Source: Guadua angustifolia
Lineage: Eukaryota; Streptophyta; Magnoliopsida; Poales; Poaceae
DNA: 64,000 nucleotides
Assembly (NCBI GenBank): GCA_036346375.1
Contig: CM070511.1
Span: 12,958,001-13,022,000, forward strand
Direction: 5' to 3'
Shown here: one piece after another, positions 1-11,082 of the stretch
Layout of the letters: each line of letters starts with the position of its first letter
Numbering within the stretch: the stretch's first letter is position 1
Translations under genes and position numbers: made by a program
The notes under the pieces: generated by a model
Told to the model about the DNA's origin: nothing
The model's database searches: none
The model's input: the letters and a program-made list of their open reading frames with translations, nothing else

Positions 1-239
1 TCGTGCTTTTGGGTCGGAGGAGGTAGTAGTCTAGTAGAGGCAGAGCGGTTCTTAAAAGGCAGAGACGATCTAGTGGAGGCAGAGCGGTTCTTAAAAGGTA
101 GAGACGATCAAGCGGTGTTGTAAGTGCATTGGTAAGCGATATGACTGCATTAATTGGAAGACGAAGCGATTTGACGCAGGGCAGCGCGTCTGCATTGGGA
201 GAGACGATCAAGTACCGGAGGAAGATGAAGGGTCATCAT

Positions 240-430
240 TGCAGACGGTTTTAGTCAATAACCGTCTGTGACTGATGTGACATCGCAGATATTATCGGAG
301 ACGGTTTTTTTATAAACCGTATGTGATCTCATGTAACATTACAGACGGTGTTTATATAAAACCGTCTGCGATATATCTCTCACATCGCAGACGATTTTAT
401 GGACAAACCGTCGAGATGGTTTCCTACATC
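240..430. repeat. 5' subterminal dyad repeats of CACTA-A
   Basis: Several copies of CAGACGGTTTT...AACCGTCTG form short inverted pairs separated by spacers such as ATGTGACATCG. The same dyads occur at the right end. Repeats of this kind are the usual binding sites for the TNPA-type subunit in CACTA elements; binding here is inferred from position only. Confidence 0.8.
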
Positions 431-471
431 ACGCGGTTTGTGGATAAAACCGCTCGATGATACCGCTTACG

Positions 472-479
472 TATAAAAG
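472..479 (+). promoter_or_regulatory. TATA box of the CACTA-A transposase gene
   Basis: TATAAAAG lies just downstream of the subterminal repeats and about 30 bp upstream of a C/T-rich leader. A splice-donor-like AAGGTTAGT follows at about 625. The leader intron would run to an acceptor just before the TNP2 ATG at 2154, so the small CACTA at 710-1990 would sit inside this intron. Confidence 0.55.
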
Positions 480-709
480 GCGCAAGATAGTCGCACGCAG
501 CCTCCGTCTCTGTTTTTTAGGTTTTCTCGACCGCCTCGAGGTGGCTGCGATTGAGGCGTCCTTGTGAAAGAGGCTCTAGATTTGGAGATTTGATTGCAGA
601 TCCTTTTGCTGTTGGTCATCCAAGGTTAGTAATTGCTTCTAATCTGAATTACATTTTATATCTAGGTTGGGGAAATGAAGCTGTGTTCTAGATCTAGCTT
701 GTTGAATAT

Positions 710-1990
710 CACTACAACACGTCGGGCTTCCGATGGCGCCTATAAATGCCTTTAAAACCTTATAAATGCCTTAAAAAGATTTTAGATGGCGTCAAGAAAA
801 ATGGCGTCAGGAAAAGTAATTGGCGGCGCTTAATTATCCACGGCGTTTATAAGTGCCGTGGAAGACTCTAACCCGGCGTTTATAAGTGCCGGAGTTCTCT
901 CTATTTATGGCGTTTACAAGCGCCAGGGATCTCTCTATTCGTGGCATTTAAAATCACAGGTGCACACAATGACTTCCCAAGAGGTCACCCATCCTATTAC
1001 TACTCTTGTCCAAGCACGCTTAACTTCAGAGTTTTTATAAGATCTAGTACTTTAGTGGTGGTATGATCACATCTGATATATAATGCGTCCCTCCTCCCTT
1101 AACCCGTTAAACACCGAACACCGATTTTCAATTATTTCAAATTAGCAAACTATTGAGGTAATTAGCAAAATCATCATACAATAAGATCTCCAATTATATT
1201 CTTTTGGGCACCAATTCTAGTTTGCAAATCGAAATCGAGCATATTTCTTAAAATAGACATAACTTTTGACTCGTACCTCCAATCGGGGCGTTCTTTGGCT
1301 CATTGGAAAGATAACGAAAAGTAGCATCTGAAATTGATAAGTATCACAAAATCAGATGGTCAAAAAAATTTGAATTTTCAAACAAAATATCAACAAAAAT
1401 TGAATTTTCGGACAAAATTTGAAATTTTAGACAAAATATCATCGAAAATGAAATATTTGGACTGAAATTATTGCAAGTGGAATATTAGTTTCAATTATTT
1501 CAAATATAATATTATTTAATTTCAATTCTTTCAAATTCCCTGGTGTGGTATTCATGTTTATAAAACGCCGTGGTAGAGTCTACAACGGCGCTTATAAACG
1601 CCGGGGAATTCCACTCTATACCGGCGTTTATAAGCGCCGTGGAAGACTCTAACCCGGCGTTTATAAACGCCAGTATAGAGTGGAATTCCCCGGCGTTTAT
1701 AAGCGTCGTGGAAGACTGTAACCCAGCATTTATAAATGCCAGTATAGAATGGAATTCCCCGGCGTTTATAAGCGCCGTGGAAGACTCTAACCCGGCGTTT
1801 ATAAACGTCGGTATAGAGTGGAATTCCCTGACATTTATAAGCGCCGTGGTAGACTCTAACCCGGCGTTTATAAACGCCGGGGAATTAAATGCCTCGACTG
1901 ATAAAAAACACCGGCTTTAGCCTTATTAGGGGCGTTTAGATTAAACGCCGGGTAAAATAAACACCGGGAAATCCATGTTATCTTGTAGTG
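710..1990. mobile_element. Non-autonomous small CACTA element nested in CACTA-A
   Basis: The left end is CACTACAACACG and the right end TTATCTTGTAGTG, so the terminal inverted repeats share CACTACAA plus scattered bases. A 3-bp direct repeat TAT flanks both ends (707-709 and 1991-1993). The 1281-bp element has no transposase. It holds repeats around GGCGTTTATAAGCGCC near both ends and an AT-rich centre (about 1060-1560) with no coding signal. Short ORFs at 858-1040 and 1570-1920 merely translate the repeats. TIR plus 3-bp TSD make the assignment firm. Confidence 0.85.
1620..1890. repeat. Tandem ~70-bp repeats with perfect 16-bp palindromes
   Basis: About four units begin near 1621, 1691, 1760 and 1829. 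Each pairs a GGCGTTTATAAGCGCC-type box with a GGCGTTTATAAACGCC-type box, separated by GTGGAAGACTCTAACCC or TATAGAGTGGAATTCC. GGCGTTTATAAACGCC is its own reverse complement over 16 bases. These are the subterminal repeats of the small CACTA and plausible transposase-binding sites. Confidence 0.8.
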
Positions 1991-2153
1991 TATATATATC
2001 TTGGTGCAGAGGGAAATGAATTAAGCTGGTTAATTTGTTCTTTGTGATGTGAAGTAGATATATTTGCTTTACCTTGTGCATATCCATTTGTACTTTACGA
2101 TCTAAATTCGTCATATTCGTCATTTAACACCTATTGTTACATATGTAGCGTAG

Positions 2154-5100
2154 ATGGACCAAAACTGGATGTACGTTGAGAACCGTGCTAGTGCCGAGTA
2201 CATTAATGGTGTCTCCACTTTTAGAAGAGCTGCAGAGGTAGATATGTCGAACAAGGGGGTGGAATTTATGCCTTGTCCATGCATTGACTGCGAGAATCTC
2301 CGGATGTTTCGAAAACCAGCACAGATTGAAGCACACTTGATTCTACGAGGTTTCAAAAGGGGATATACATGTTGGAGCAGTCACGGTGAAGAGCAGATTA
2401 TGCAGGGAGCAAGTAGTACTGCCATGGTGGACGAAGTCGATGATACTTCGGATGATATTGACTGTGCTTTCGATGATAATCTGGATCAGATGCTACAGGA
2501 TGCAGAAGGGAACCGTGATGAGCAGGAGTATGTAAAATTTCGGGGTTTGATGGATGACTCGGAGAAACCTTTGTTCCCAGGTTGCAAGTCCAGATACACA
2601 AGATTGTCGTCCGTGCTGGAATTGCTGAAATTAAAGGCAAGCAACGGTTGGTCCGACAAAAGTTTCACGGCATTGTTGGGTCTGTTAGCGGATATGCTTC
2701 CGGAGGGAAACGAGTTGCCAACAACGACCTACAAAGCCAAAAAGGTTCTTTGTCCCTTGGGAATGGAAGTAGAAAGAATACATGGCTGTCCGAATGACTA
2801 TATCTTGTACCGCAAACAGTACGCAAACTTGCATGTATGTCCGGTGTGCAACGCATCCAGGTACAAGCGTAAAGATAGATCAGATGATGACGCTGAGGGC
2901 ATGGAGGTGAAGAAAGGACCTCCCGCTAAGGTGGCGTGGTATCTGCCTATAATTCCCCATTTGAAGTGGTTGTTTGCGAACCCAAAAGAGGCAAAATTTC
3001 TTCGATGGCACTCGGATGAGCGTAAGAACGATGGAATGACTAGGCACCCTGCTGATTCAACTCAGTGGAGAAACATTGATAGGAGGTTTGAAGAATTCGC
3101 AGTGGATCCGAGGAATATAAGGTTCGGATTGAGTACAGATGGAATGAATCCTTTCGGTAACATGAGCGGTCGTCATAGCACTTAGCCTGTAAATCTCTGT
3201 GTGTACAACCTTCCTCCTTGGTTGTGTATGAAGCGAAAGTACATATTGATGTCTCTACTCATCGAAGGCCCGAAGCAACCTGGGAACGATATTGATGTGT
3301 ACCTAGCACCATTGGTGGAATATCTAAACACATTGTGGGCTCCTAGGGTGCAGGTATGGGATACTCACAAACAAGAGTACTTCACTTTGCGCTGCCTATT
3401 GTTCTGCACCATAAATGATTATCCTGCCCTTTCTAACCTGTCGGGGCAGAGTACAAAAGGAGCCAAAGCATGTACACACTGCTTGGATGACACCGAGAGT
3501 GTCTGGCTGAATCACTCACGCAAAACCGTGTACATGGGTCATCGTAGGTTCCTTCAGAGAAATCACCCATATCGCAAGATGAAGAAACAATTCGACGGCA
3601 CAACCGAAGACGCTTTAGCTCCAAAGGCTTTAAGCGGGTCAGACATTCATGATATGGTTAAGAAGTTGGATGTTGTGCTAGGGAAGGGACATAAATCGAG
3701 GACCCGTGAGAAGAGCATGTGGAAGAAGAGATCAATATTTTGGGACCTACCTTATTGGGAGCACCTAGAAGTTCGGCACTGCATCGACGTAATGCACGTA
3801 GAGAAGAATGTCTGCGATAGCTTGATTGGTCTCTTACTGAACATTAAGGGTAAAACAAAGGACGGTATCAATGACTTGGTTGATATGGGCATCAGACCTA
3901 AGTTAGCACCGAAAGAGACTGAAAAAGGCCGAACATACTACGAGCCTGATAGTTACACTCTGTCCAAGGCCGAGAAAAAGGAACTGTGCCAATGCTTGCA
4001 TGGTATGAAAGTTCCATCCGGTTACTCGTCCAACCTGAAGAGACTTGTTTCGATGAACGATTTGAGTGTAACTGGCATGAAGTCCCATGATTGCCATGTG
4101 CTTATGACACAGATGCTCCCTGTGGCAATTAGAAGTATTTTACCGACCAAGGTTCGGGAGACAATCACAAGGCTGTGTTATTTCTTTAACACAATTGCTC
4201 AGAATGTCATCGATCCCGAAGGACTTGATGCTTTGCAGGGCGAGGTGGTAATGACTCTATGTAATCTTGAGATGTATTTCCCTCCGTCATTTTTCGATAT
4301 CATGGTCCATCTCATTGTTCACCTTGTGAGGGAGATAAAGATGTGCGGGCCTGTGTTCCTACGTAGCATGTACCTGTTCGATAGGTACATAGGAATTCTC
4401 AAATCCTACGTACGGAATCGATCTCGACCGGAGGGTAGCATTATCGAAGGTTATGCAACAGAAGAGGTCGTCAAATTCTGCGTGGATTACAAGGCTCAGG
4501 TCGAACCGATAGGTGTGCCTCGATCCCGCCATGAGGGGAGGCTCCAGGGCATCGGGACCATCGGAAGGAAAGCAATCACACCTGATCCAGTTGCATGCGC
4601 CCAAGCCCATTTCACAGTTTTGCAACACATGGCTATTGTGGCCCCGTATATCGAGGAGCACAAGAATTGGCTACGGCAACACGATCCGACGCGGCCGGAG
4701 TACTGGATCATCAGACAGCATAACCTTCACTTCAACACCTGGTTCAAGGAGCGACAGCCCATTACTGGAAGCATGTCAGGTGAGACGCTGACATGGTTGG
4801 CAAAAGGGCCAGCTTTTACGGTTGTAACATGGAAAGGATATGATTTAAATGGGTACACATTTTACACGAGAGATCAGGACATGAAGAGCACAAACCAGAA
4901 TAGTGGTGTTCGCATCGATGTGCTGAATACCACTGGATCGATGAGGAGCTCGTACTATGGGCTCATTGAGGAAATTTGGGAGCTCGACTATGTGCTATTC
5001 AAGATCCCCTTATTTCGGTGCCGTTGGGTTAACCTGCAGCACGTGAAGGTTGACAAGTACGGCGTCACAACTGTGGACCTCGAACGTCTCGGATACCATG

Positions 5101-5375
5101 AGGAACCATTCGTTCTCGCCAACCAAGTTGTTCAAGTATTCTATGTAACCGACCTGTCCAACAAGCAGCGCCACGTTGTTCTTCAGGAAAAAAGGAGGAT
5201 TGTCGGAGTCGAGAATGTGGTAGATGAGGAAGAATACAATCAGTTCGACGAGTTGCCTCCTATTAGTACCGACGTCACAATCCAGGAAGACCAACCTGAC
5301 GAAGCTACCTACATACGTGTTGATCATCGTGAAGGGCTAATTTTTGGACAAAATAATAAACAAGTGTTGTCATGA
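2154..5375 (+). pseudogene. CACTA transposase TNP2 (TNPD-like), broken by one in-frame stop
   Basis: This is the En/Spm transposase expected to cut and join element ends in the nucleus. The ATG at 2154 opens with MDQNWMYVENR and a CPCIDCEN motif, typical of the transposase-associated N-terminal domain. The TNP2 core follows (HVCPVCNASRYKRKD at about residues 225-240, then WYLPIIPHLKWLF and RNIRFGLSTDGMNPFGNM). After the stop come the rest of TNP2 (RHCIDVMHVEKNVCDSL), a DUF4218-like part (MEMYFPPSFFDIMVHL-type region) and a DUF4216-like C-terminus (VLFKIPLFRCRWV). A TAG at 3183-3185 interrupts the frame where the family usually has Trp; the same frame then stays open to 5375. That is about 1,073 codons in total, close to full length for this family. 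There are no other stops, so the loss looks recent. Confidence 0.93.
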
Positions 5376-5528
5376 GGACCTCTATGTACATATACCAAGT
5401 GTTCCTGTATTAAATTTAATTAATTACTGAGATGCATTAATTAAAATTAAGCAGCTCTACAAGGACATGTATTAATTACTGAGATGTATAGATTAGAATT
5501 AAGCAGGTGTATAGAGTGGCCATTCCAG
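5376..5528. other. 3' flank of TNP2
   Basis: AT-rich sequence with two near copies of TTAATTACTGAGATG; probably the TNP2 3' UTR. No gene is seen. Confidence 0.4.
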
Positions 5529-5908
5529 GGGGCATATCCAGTGCAATCAGGCTTTAGGTGCAATCACTGTGCAATCCAACTAAGAAAAGTTTCAAAAAAT
5601 TCTAAAAAAAATCATGGATGTACATCTCATCTTACCCTATCTATATATAAAATTTTATGATCAAATTCTTTCTATGTCAAGAGTAACAAAAAAGACAAAT
5701 TTCTGACAAACATGAATAGTTGAAATGCACCCCAAATTTATCTTTTTTGTAACTTCTAGCATAAGACGAATTTGATCATGAAATTTTATATGTAGATGGT
5801 GTAAGATGAGATGTACATCCATGATTGTTTTCAAAATTTGTTGAAACTTTTCTTAGTTAGATTGCACAGTGATTGCACTAAAAGCCTGATTGCACTGGAT
5901 ATGCCCCC
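5529..5908. mobile_element. Fold-back MITE, Mutator-like, with 9-bp TSD
   Basis: The two halves are near-perfect inverted copies over about 170 bp each. The left arm starts GGGGCATATCCAGTGCAATC and the right arm ends with its complement. CCATTCCAG flanks both sides (5520-5528 and 5909-5917). A 9-bp duplication with long inverted arms points to a MULE-type MITE. No ORF is present. Exact ends are uncertain by 1-2 bases because of the G/C runs. Confidence 0.85.
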
Positions 5909-5917
5909 CCATTCCAG

Positions 5918-6060
5918 ACGGTTCCAAAATTAAACAGTTTGGGATGGAGTCATTCCAGACGGTTCTGGGATTGAACCGTCCCAGAACTGTCTGGAATGGT
6001 CTTCCTGCGCCACCCAATAAATCCCGCGCGCTTGCCATTTCAACAACTCCAGCGCACACT
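5918..6060. repeat. Inverted repeat upstream of the second CACTA-A gene
   Basis: CATTCCAGACGGTTCTGGGA at 5951 is followed by its near complement (TCCCAGAACTGTCTGGAATG) ending near 5999. This forms a short dyad like the subterminal boxes, plausibly an internal binding or promoter region of the second gene. Confidence 0.5.
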
Positions 6061-6410
6061 TAATTAGTTTATTGCAACCCTAGCTCCCTACCCCCTCGGC
6101 GTCGCCCTAGCTCCCCCCTCGGCCATGCCTTCGCCCTAGCTCGGAGGTGCCCTCCCTCGGACTTGGTCTCCTCCCTCGGTGGCGCACTCCCCCCTCGGCC
6201 GTGCCTTCGCCCTAGCTCGGAGGTGCCCTCCCCCAGCCTTGGTCTCCTCCCTCGGCGGCGCCTCCCCCCTCGGCCGCGCCCTCCCCCACGGTGGTGTCCC
6301 CTCCCCCTAGGTGGTGTCTCCCCTCTCCATCGGTGGTGCCCTTCTCCCTCCCCCCCTCCGTTTATTTTTTGCCTTGCTTGCTCCACGATTCGAGTGCTGT
6401 TCCCTCTGTG
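6061..6410 (+). other. C/T-rich leader with internal tandem duplication, then splice donor
   Basis: A pyrimidine-rich stretch has roughly 100-bp repeats around CCTTCGCCCTAGCTCGGAGG and GGTCTCCTCCCTCGG. It ends at a donor-like TGTGAGTATTTTCGG near 6410. It looks like the 5' UTR of the TNPA-like gene. ORFs across it on both strands are low-complexity and lack any domain. Confidence 0.5.
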
Positions 6411-6598
6411 AGTATTTTCGGTTTTGCACTTGATTCTTGCTAACTGAGATACTAGTGTTGCTCTGTGATGAAATTAGGGTTACTACATGAATATGACAAT
6501 TGATGAAATGATTTAAGCCTTGAACTGCTAGACTTGTATGAAATTATTGGATTATATTCACGATTCTACTCAATTTGTATTCATGTCTGTTATCGCTT

Positions 6599-6810
6599 TG
6601 ATTTTGTCGGTATTATATCACTGTCTGTTCATAGATGTTGATCTGATTTAGCTAGCTAGTGGTCAGGTAGTAGTTGCTTATGTCAGTTGATTTTGTGGGT
6701 ATTATATCACTGTCTATTCATTGCTTGGTTCAGTTGGTACAATTCATAGATGTTGATCTGATTTAGCTAGCTAGTGGTCAGGTAGTAGTTGCTTCTGTCA
6801 GTTGATTTTG
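6599..6810. repeat. Direct repeat of about 100 bp in the leader intron
   Basis: The block containing CATAGATGTTGATCTGATTT and AGCTAGCTAGTGGTCAGGTAGTAGTTGCTT occurs twice (about 6630-6690 and 6747-6797). Each copy is followed by TCAGTTGATTTTG. This is a simple tandem duplication in non-coding DNA. Confidence 0.75.
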
Positions 6811-7108
6811 CTTATATTAATCTGAACTAAGTTGCTTATATTTATTCTGTTAAGTGATCTTCGAACTGATCTGAACCTACAATATATATTGGATCTGTTA
6901 TTAGTCTGATCAGATCTTTGCTTGCGGATAAAACTGATATTTTCTAGCTGATCTGAACACATTCATTTTATAACAGTGAATAATACTTAATCATTTCATG
7001 TGCATGCTAAGGTGGTAAGGGTTCAAGGCTTAAGTTATTGAATTGATTAGTCTAGTCCATTTGTGATTGTGGTGAAGATCCTTATCTTCATCCAAACCCT
7101 AAAATCTG

Positions 7109-7605
7109 AGAGCACAACAAACTTAATTCCTCTCTTAAACATTCTGCAAAACAAAGTTAGCTTGACAGATTATTATGTATGCAGAAGTTGCAATAGGATC
7201 AGAACTTTAACAATCATGACATATTTGGACTATATTAGATCCTTAATATTTATTATTATCAATTTTTCTTATTAACAGCTGAAGATCTCAAGTTCATTCA
7301 GAGCACACAAAGCGGATTATCCTTTTAATTCAGTTCATTCAGTTCATAATATGCTAGTTTGTTTTATTCCTTATGCTCGATATTTTCGAACACAAATTAA
7401 ACTGATCTTCATTGTTAATAAGAAAAATTAATAATAATAAATATTAAGGATCTAATATAATCCAAATATGTCATGATTATTAAAGTTCGATCATGCATCC
7501 ATTAAGGGGAGTTCCTCTCGCAACTTCGTACATACATACTACTGTTAAGCTAACTTTGTTTTGCGTAATGTTTAAGAGAGCACAACAAAATTAATTCCTC
7601 TCTTT
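7109..7605. repeat. Long imperfect inverted repeat (hairpin-forming) in the leader intron
   Basis: The segment 7128-7278 (AACATTCTGCAAAACAAAGT ... TTTTTCTTATTAACA) recurs in inverted orientation at about 7404-7577. The loop between is about 130 bp. A direct repeat of AGAGCACAACAAA.TTAATTCC is found at both outer edges. It may be a decayed MITE or an intron rearrangement. No ORF has support. Confidence 0.7.
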
Positions 7606-7803
7606 GAGATAAAGTTTGATGGATGGCTTAAACTTGTTTATGTCATGTTGGTTGTTTGTTGATTATATGTATTCTCGTATACTTAGAAGTAATAATGAAT
7701 AAAATCTTGCTCTTATACTCGCATCTTGTCCAACAGTCCAAAAAAATCTTCTCTTAAATTTGCTTCTCTTAACTTACCTACTCTTAACCTTACATCATAC
7801 AAG

Positions 7804-8859
7804 ATGGCATCTCCTCAATCCTCCGCGCCGAAGGGATATGATGACGCGCCCAACGTACAAATAAACAGGCATAGTGCAAGAGGGCTTAGTAAAAGGCCTC
7901 AAAGCCGGTACACCATCACGGCGGTCGATCCGCATGATGGGGCCCCTACCGCGCCTCCAAAGGCTGTGGCAGTTTTTCAAACCATGTGCGGGATCGTTGG
8001 GCGTGAACGGGTCCCCATCACCTATCCATCATGGAAGACGCTGACAGATGACGAGCGCGATAACCTGGTGACAGAAATATTCGCGTCATTCCAGCTTCCA
8101 CAAGATGCCATGCCTGCACTGCGACGATACGCGTTGCTAGTGGCGGGAAAGGCATGGAAGAACTTCAAGAGTGTCCTTGTTACTAATTACGTTAATAAGG
8201 AAGTAACTCCGTTCCAGAAATACGAGTTCATCTCTGAAGATGTTTGGAGGCAATTTGTTGAGTTGAAGACGACGGAAGAGTTCATGCTTCAAAGCGCAGC
8301 TCACAAGACCGTCCAGTCAAAAAACATACAACCACACAGACTCGGCTCAACTGGGTACACGGGTAAGATGGCGCAATGGACGAGGGAGGACGACGAGGCA
8401 GTCCAGAATGAGGTCGCGCCGCCATTTGCCTCGATCGTGGACCCGCGTGCCCGAAACTGGGTAAGAGCGAGGTCACGTCACACTTCTGCGGGCGGCGTGT
8501 CCTTTGCAAACCCCGCTGATGAGGAAGTGTCCCAACGCCTCATATCGTTGAGCACGGAATCTTCCCAGGGCTCTTTCACTTCAAACAGAGAGAAAGACAT
8601 GCTCACCACAGCCTTGGGAAACAAGGAGCACCCGGGTCGCACCAGAGGCCTAGGTGTTTTCGTTCCCTGGAAAATGGGATTTCCACAGGACTCGACCACG
8701 TACCGGAGTAGGAAGAGAAGCAAAGCCGAGCATGAGGCACAGCTAGTAGCCCTCATTGAGGAAAGGGTTGAGGAAAGGCTTAGAGCACAGTTCAATGATC
8801 AGCTACGAAGCCTCGAGGAAAGGCTGGAGAAAAGGGTGGCTGAGGATAGGCAGGCATAG
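7804..8859 (+). pseudogene. CACTA TNPA-like protein (plant transposase Ptta/En/Spm domain), 5' part of a TNPA-Ulp1 gene
   Basis: I start at ATG 7804 (MASPQSSAPKG). The frame is open from 7726 but upstream has no ATG. The N-terminal third is basic and disordered. The domain typical of Ptta/En/Spm plant transposases follows (ALLVAGKAWKNFKSVLVTNY, then QPHRLGSTGYTGKM with a GS.GY.GK pattern, then TSNREKDMLT). A charged coiled-coil tail (EERVEERL...LEERLEKRV) ends at a TAG at 8857. The frame stays open for 40 more codons to a splice donor at 8980 and joins in frame to the Ulp1 part at 9058. The TAG is therefore read as a nonsense mutation rather than the natural end. The likely role is accessory DNA binding to subterminal repeats. 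Confidence 0.85.
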
Positions 8860-9057
8860 AACGTGCTACCCCAAGAAGCACATGTGCAGTTCAGCCTAAC
8901 CAACCGTCGAAGTAGCTACGCGTCCATCCCTGAGGCAAAGGTGAATGAAGCCAGATTTCCTCCTGATGACAACGCGCAGGTAACATATCTGCAATGATCC
9001 TTACCTACACTTTTAATGTTGGACTTGTTAGCTAATTCCTTGTGTACCCTTATGTAG

Positions 9058-10714
9058 GGGGGCATACCGTGCAATCTGCAAGTGAGGCTTGCCAACGGCT
9101 CTGTTCCCCTGCAGGCTGCTTGGGGACAAGCGTATGCATCTGGAGAAGGGGCATTACTGCATGGATATCCGTTACAGTCGGGCTATGCGAAGGTCACTGT
9201 CGATGGTGTACATGAAATTTTCAAAACCGTCACACTGGAATTCCCCCCAAACGACGAGATCGTCACACTAGGGGATGCCATCGACACATTCATCCAGTGG
9301 CCCAAGAAGGACATCTCCTTCGATGCCCACCTAGGAGCACCTAAGGTACAAGCAGTCCCAGATGCACCACATCATACGCCGGAGCTACCAACACTACCGG
9401 AGCCATGCCATGCACGGAACGAGCCAGCCAAATCGGCTACAGCGTCTCGTCCCGCGCAGACCGTTCCTGCAGTAAGGGCCCAATCATTTCCTGAGAAGAC
9501 GAAGCTTGGTAGTAGGGCACACGGAGACAAGGGCAAATCGAAATATACAACGTCAGCCCATGATTTTCCGTTTGCCCCATTAGCGCGAAAATTCGAGCTG
9601 GGGCAACCATTCGTACCGGCTGACCGCAACGAGACGCTTTCATTATCCTGCTTTAGATTGCAACAATGGTGCATGCAACAAGCCAACAAGCCGGTGGCAG
9701 AACGGCAAACGAGTATCTCCATGACCTTCTCGGAGGAGTATTTCTTACACCGGGCTTTAGATGGCATCTTTGTGGTCAGCTTCAACGACTTGTTCGATCT
9801 GTACAACCTCAGAGCGCTCGACGCCTCACTCATAAGATGCTGGTCAATGTCATATATATATCATCCTTCATTTTGTATATGTAGAATCATGATCCACGAA
9901 GCAATAACAAGGAAAGAACCGGTGGGTTTCGTCGACCCACACATTTTGTCCCAACAAACCATGGACGAAGATAAACAATTCGTCTACGACTACATGCAAA
10001 CATGCATGCGGGCTCATTCGGACAAAAAATTCATACTTTTACCCTTCAACCCGCAGTAAGTGCTTCGTCCAGATGCTATACTCGTTTATTCTACTATATA
10101 TCTCACCTCGAAGTTAGGTTCAATGACCAGGACGACATACCTTTGTAGGTATCACTCGGTTCTAATCGTAATTATACCGAGACAGAACCGGGTCATTTAT
10201 CTTGATTCCAAAAAGGGCGGCACCCACGATTTGAAGCCTATTAGAGATTTTCTCGACACGTCGTTCGGTGTCTACAAAATGATGGGAGGGCCACAAAAGA
10301 AGGGCCCGGCCATTCTAAAACATATTTTTAACTTTCCGGTATCCGATAGTATGCAATAATCCTTCACACTCCATTATAATAGCTTTGGAACTAATTAAAC
10401 TATTTTGTTTTGGCGGGCCACCGTGACCAAAGGCCACTGACCTATGTGGATTCTATGTTTGCCACACCATGTCACTCCTCATTGGTTCCAGGCAAACCAA
10501 TGTCATGCGTGTCTATCAATCTTCCAACAAATGTCTCCACTTATTAATTTATATACACGCGAGACTTTACTTTTCTCATTGATGACTTGGCAATGCTTGA
10601 AATCTTACATTAGAACAGGCTGACCTTCGAAGTATTCGAGGACAACTCTGTGCCTTCTTCCTGCGTGAGGTCTTAGATCCGACAGGCAAATGCTACTCAG
10701 GGCTCAACAATTAA
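9058..10714 (+). pseudogene. Ulp1-like cysteine protease (C48) carried by CACTA-A, with introns and damage
   Basis: Spliced in frame from the TNPA-like exon across an intron at 8980-9057 (GTAACA...TATGTAG). The N-terminal part (LANGSVPLQAAWGQAY ... YAKVTVDGVHE) matches the region before Ulp1 domains in grass transposon proteins. The protease domain begins about 9900. The donor CA|GTAAGT near 10058 joins the acceptor TTTGTAG near 10148, giving the catalytic His at 10153-10155, where the usual following Trp is Ser. Asp is in YLDS at 10204-10206. Cys is in LCGFYVCHTM at 10445-10447. A TGA lies about 20 bases upstream of the Cys motif in that frame. The C-terminus (LCAFFLREVLDPTG) ends at a TAA at 10712-10714. 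The family removes SUMO-type modifiers; its role in transposons is unsettled. Confidence 0.8.
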
Positions 10715-11082
10715 TGAGTTTACCAGACATTAATATTAATTTCTAAACCTTTTGAAGTAAATTTGTCATTTATACTTATGAATCATTTTATTACATTTGT
10801 TGCAATGTGCCATTCATACTGCAGATGCTACTCAGGACAGTATACATTTGTTGTATTTCTGAAATGGATTGATGCGCTGTGCATATGTTGTAATGTGTGA
10901 TGTTAGTTAATTCATGAAATGGATGCGCTGTATGTTGTGTAACATGTGATTGGAGTACAATTTTTAAATTTGTCATAATAATATGCTAGTCATACTACAT
11001 ACTGTCTTTTGTTTCAAAGGACATGGCTAGCAATTCCTGAGGCTAGCCAATATATTAAATTCGGTATAAAATAGAAAAAAAA
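10715..11082. other. 3' UTR/spacer of CACTA-A
   Basis: AT-rich non-coding stretch with loosely repeated CAGATGCTACTCAGG and ATGGATGCGCTGT motifs. No gene or RNA is recognised. Confidence 0.5.

Noticed and set aside
1570..1920. ORF with repeated PAFIS/PAFIN units
   Set aside because: It is a translation of the palindromic subterminal repeats of the small CACTA; no domain and no start context.
6069..6411. Overlapping Arg/Gly- and Pro/Ser-rich ORFs on both strands
   Set aside because: Low-complexity C/T-rich leader repeats read in several frames; no conserved domain.
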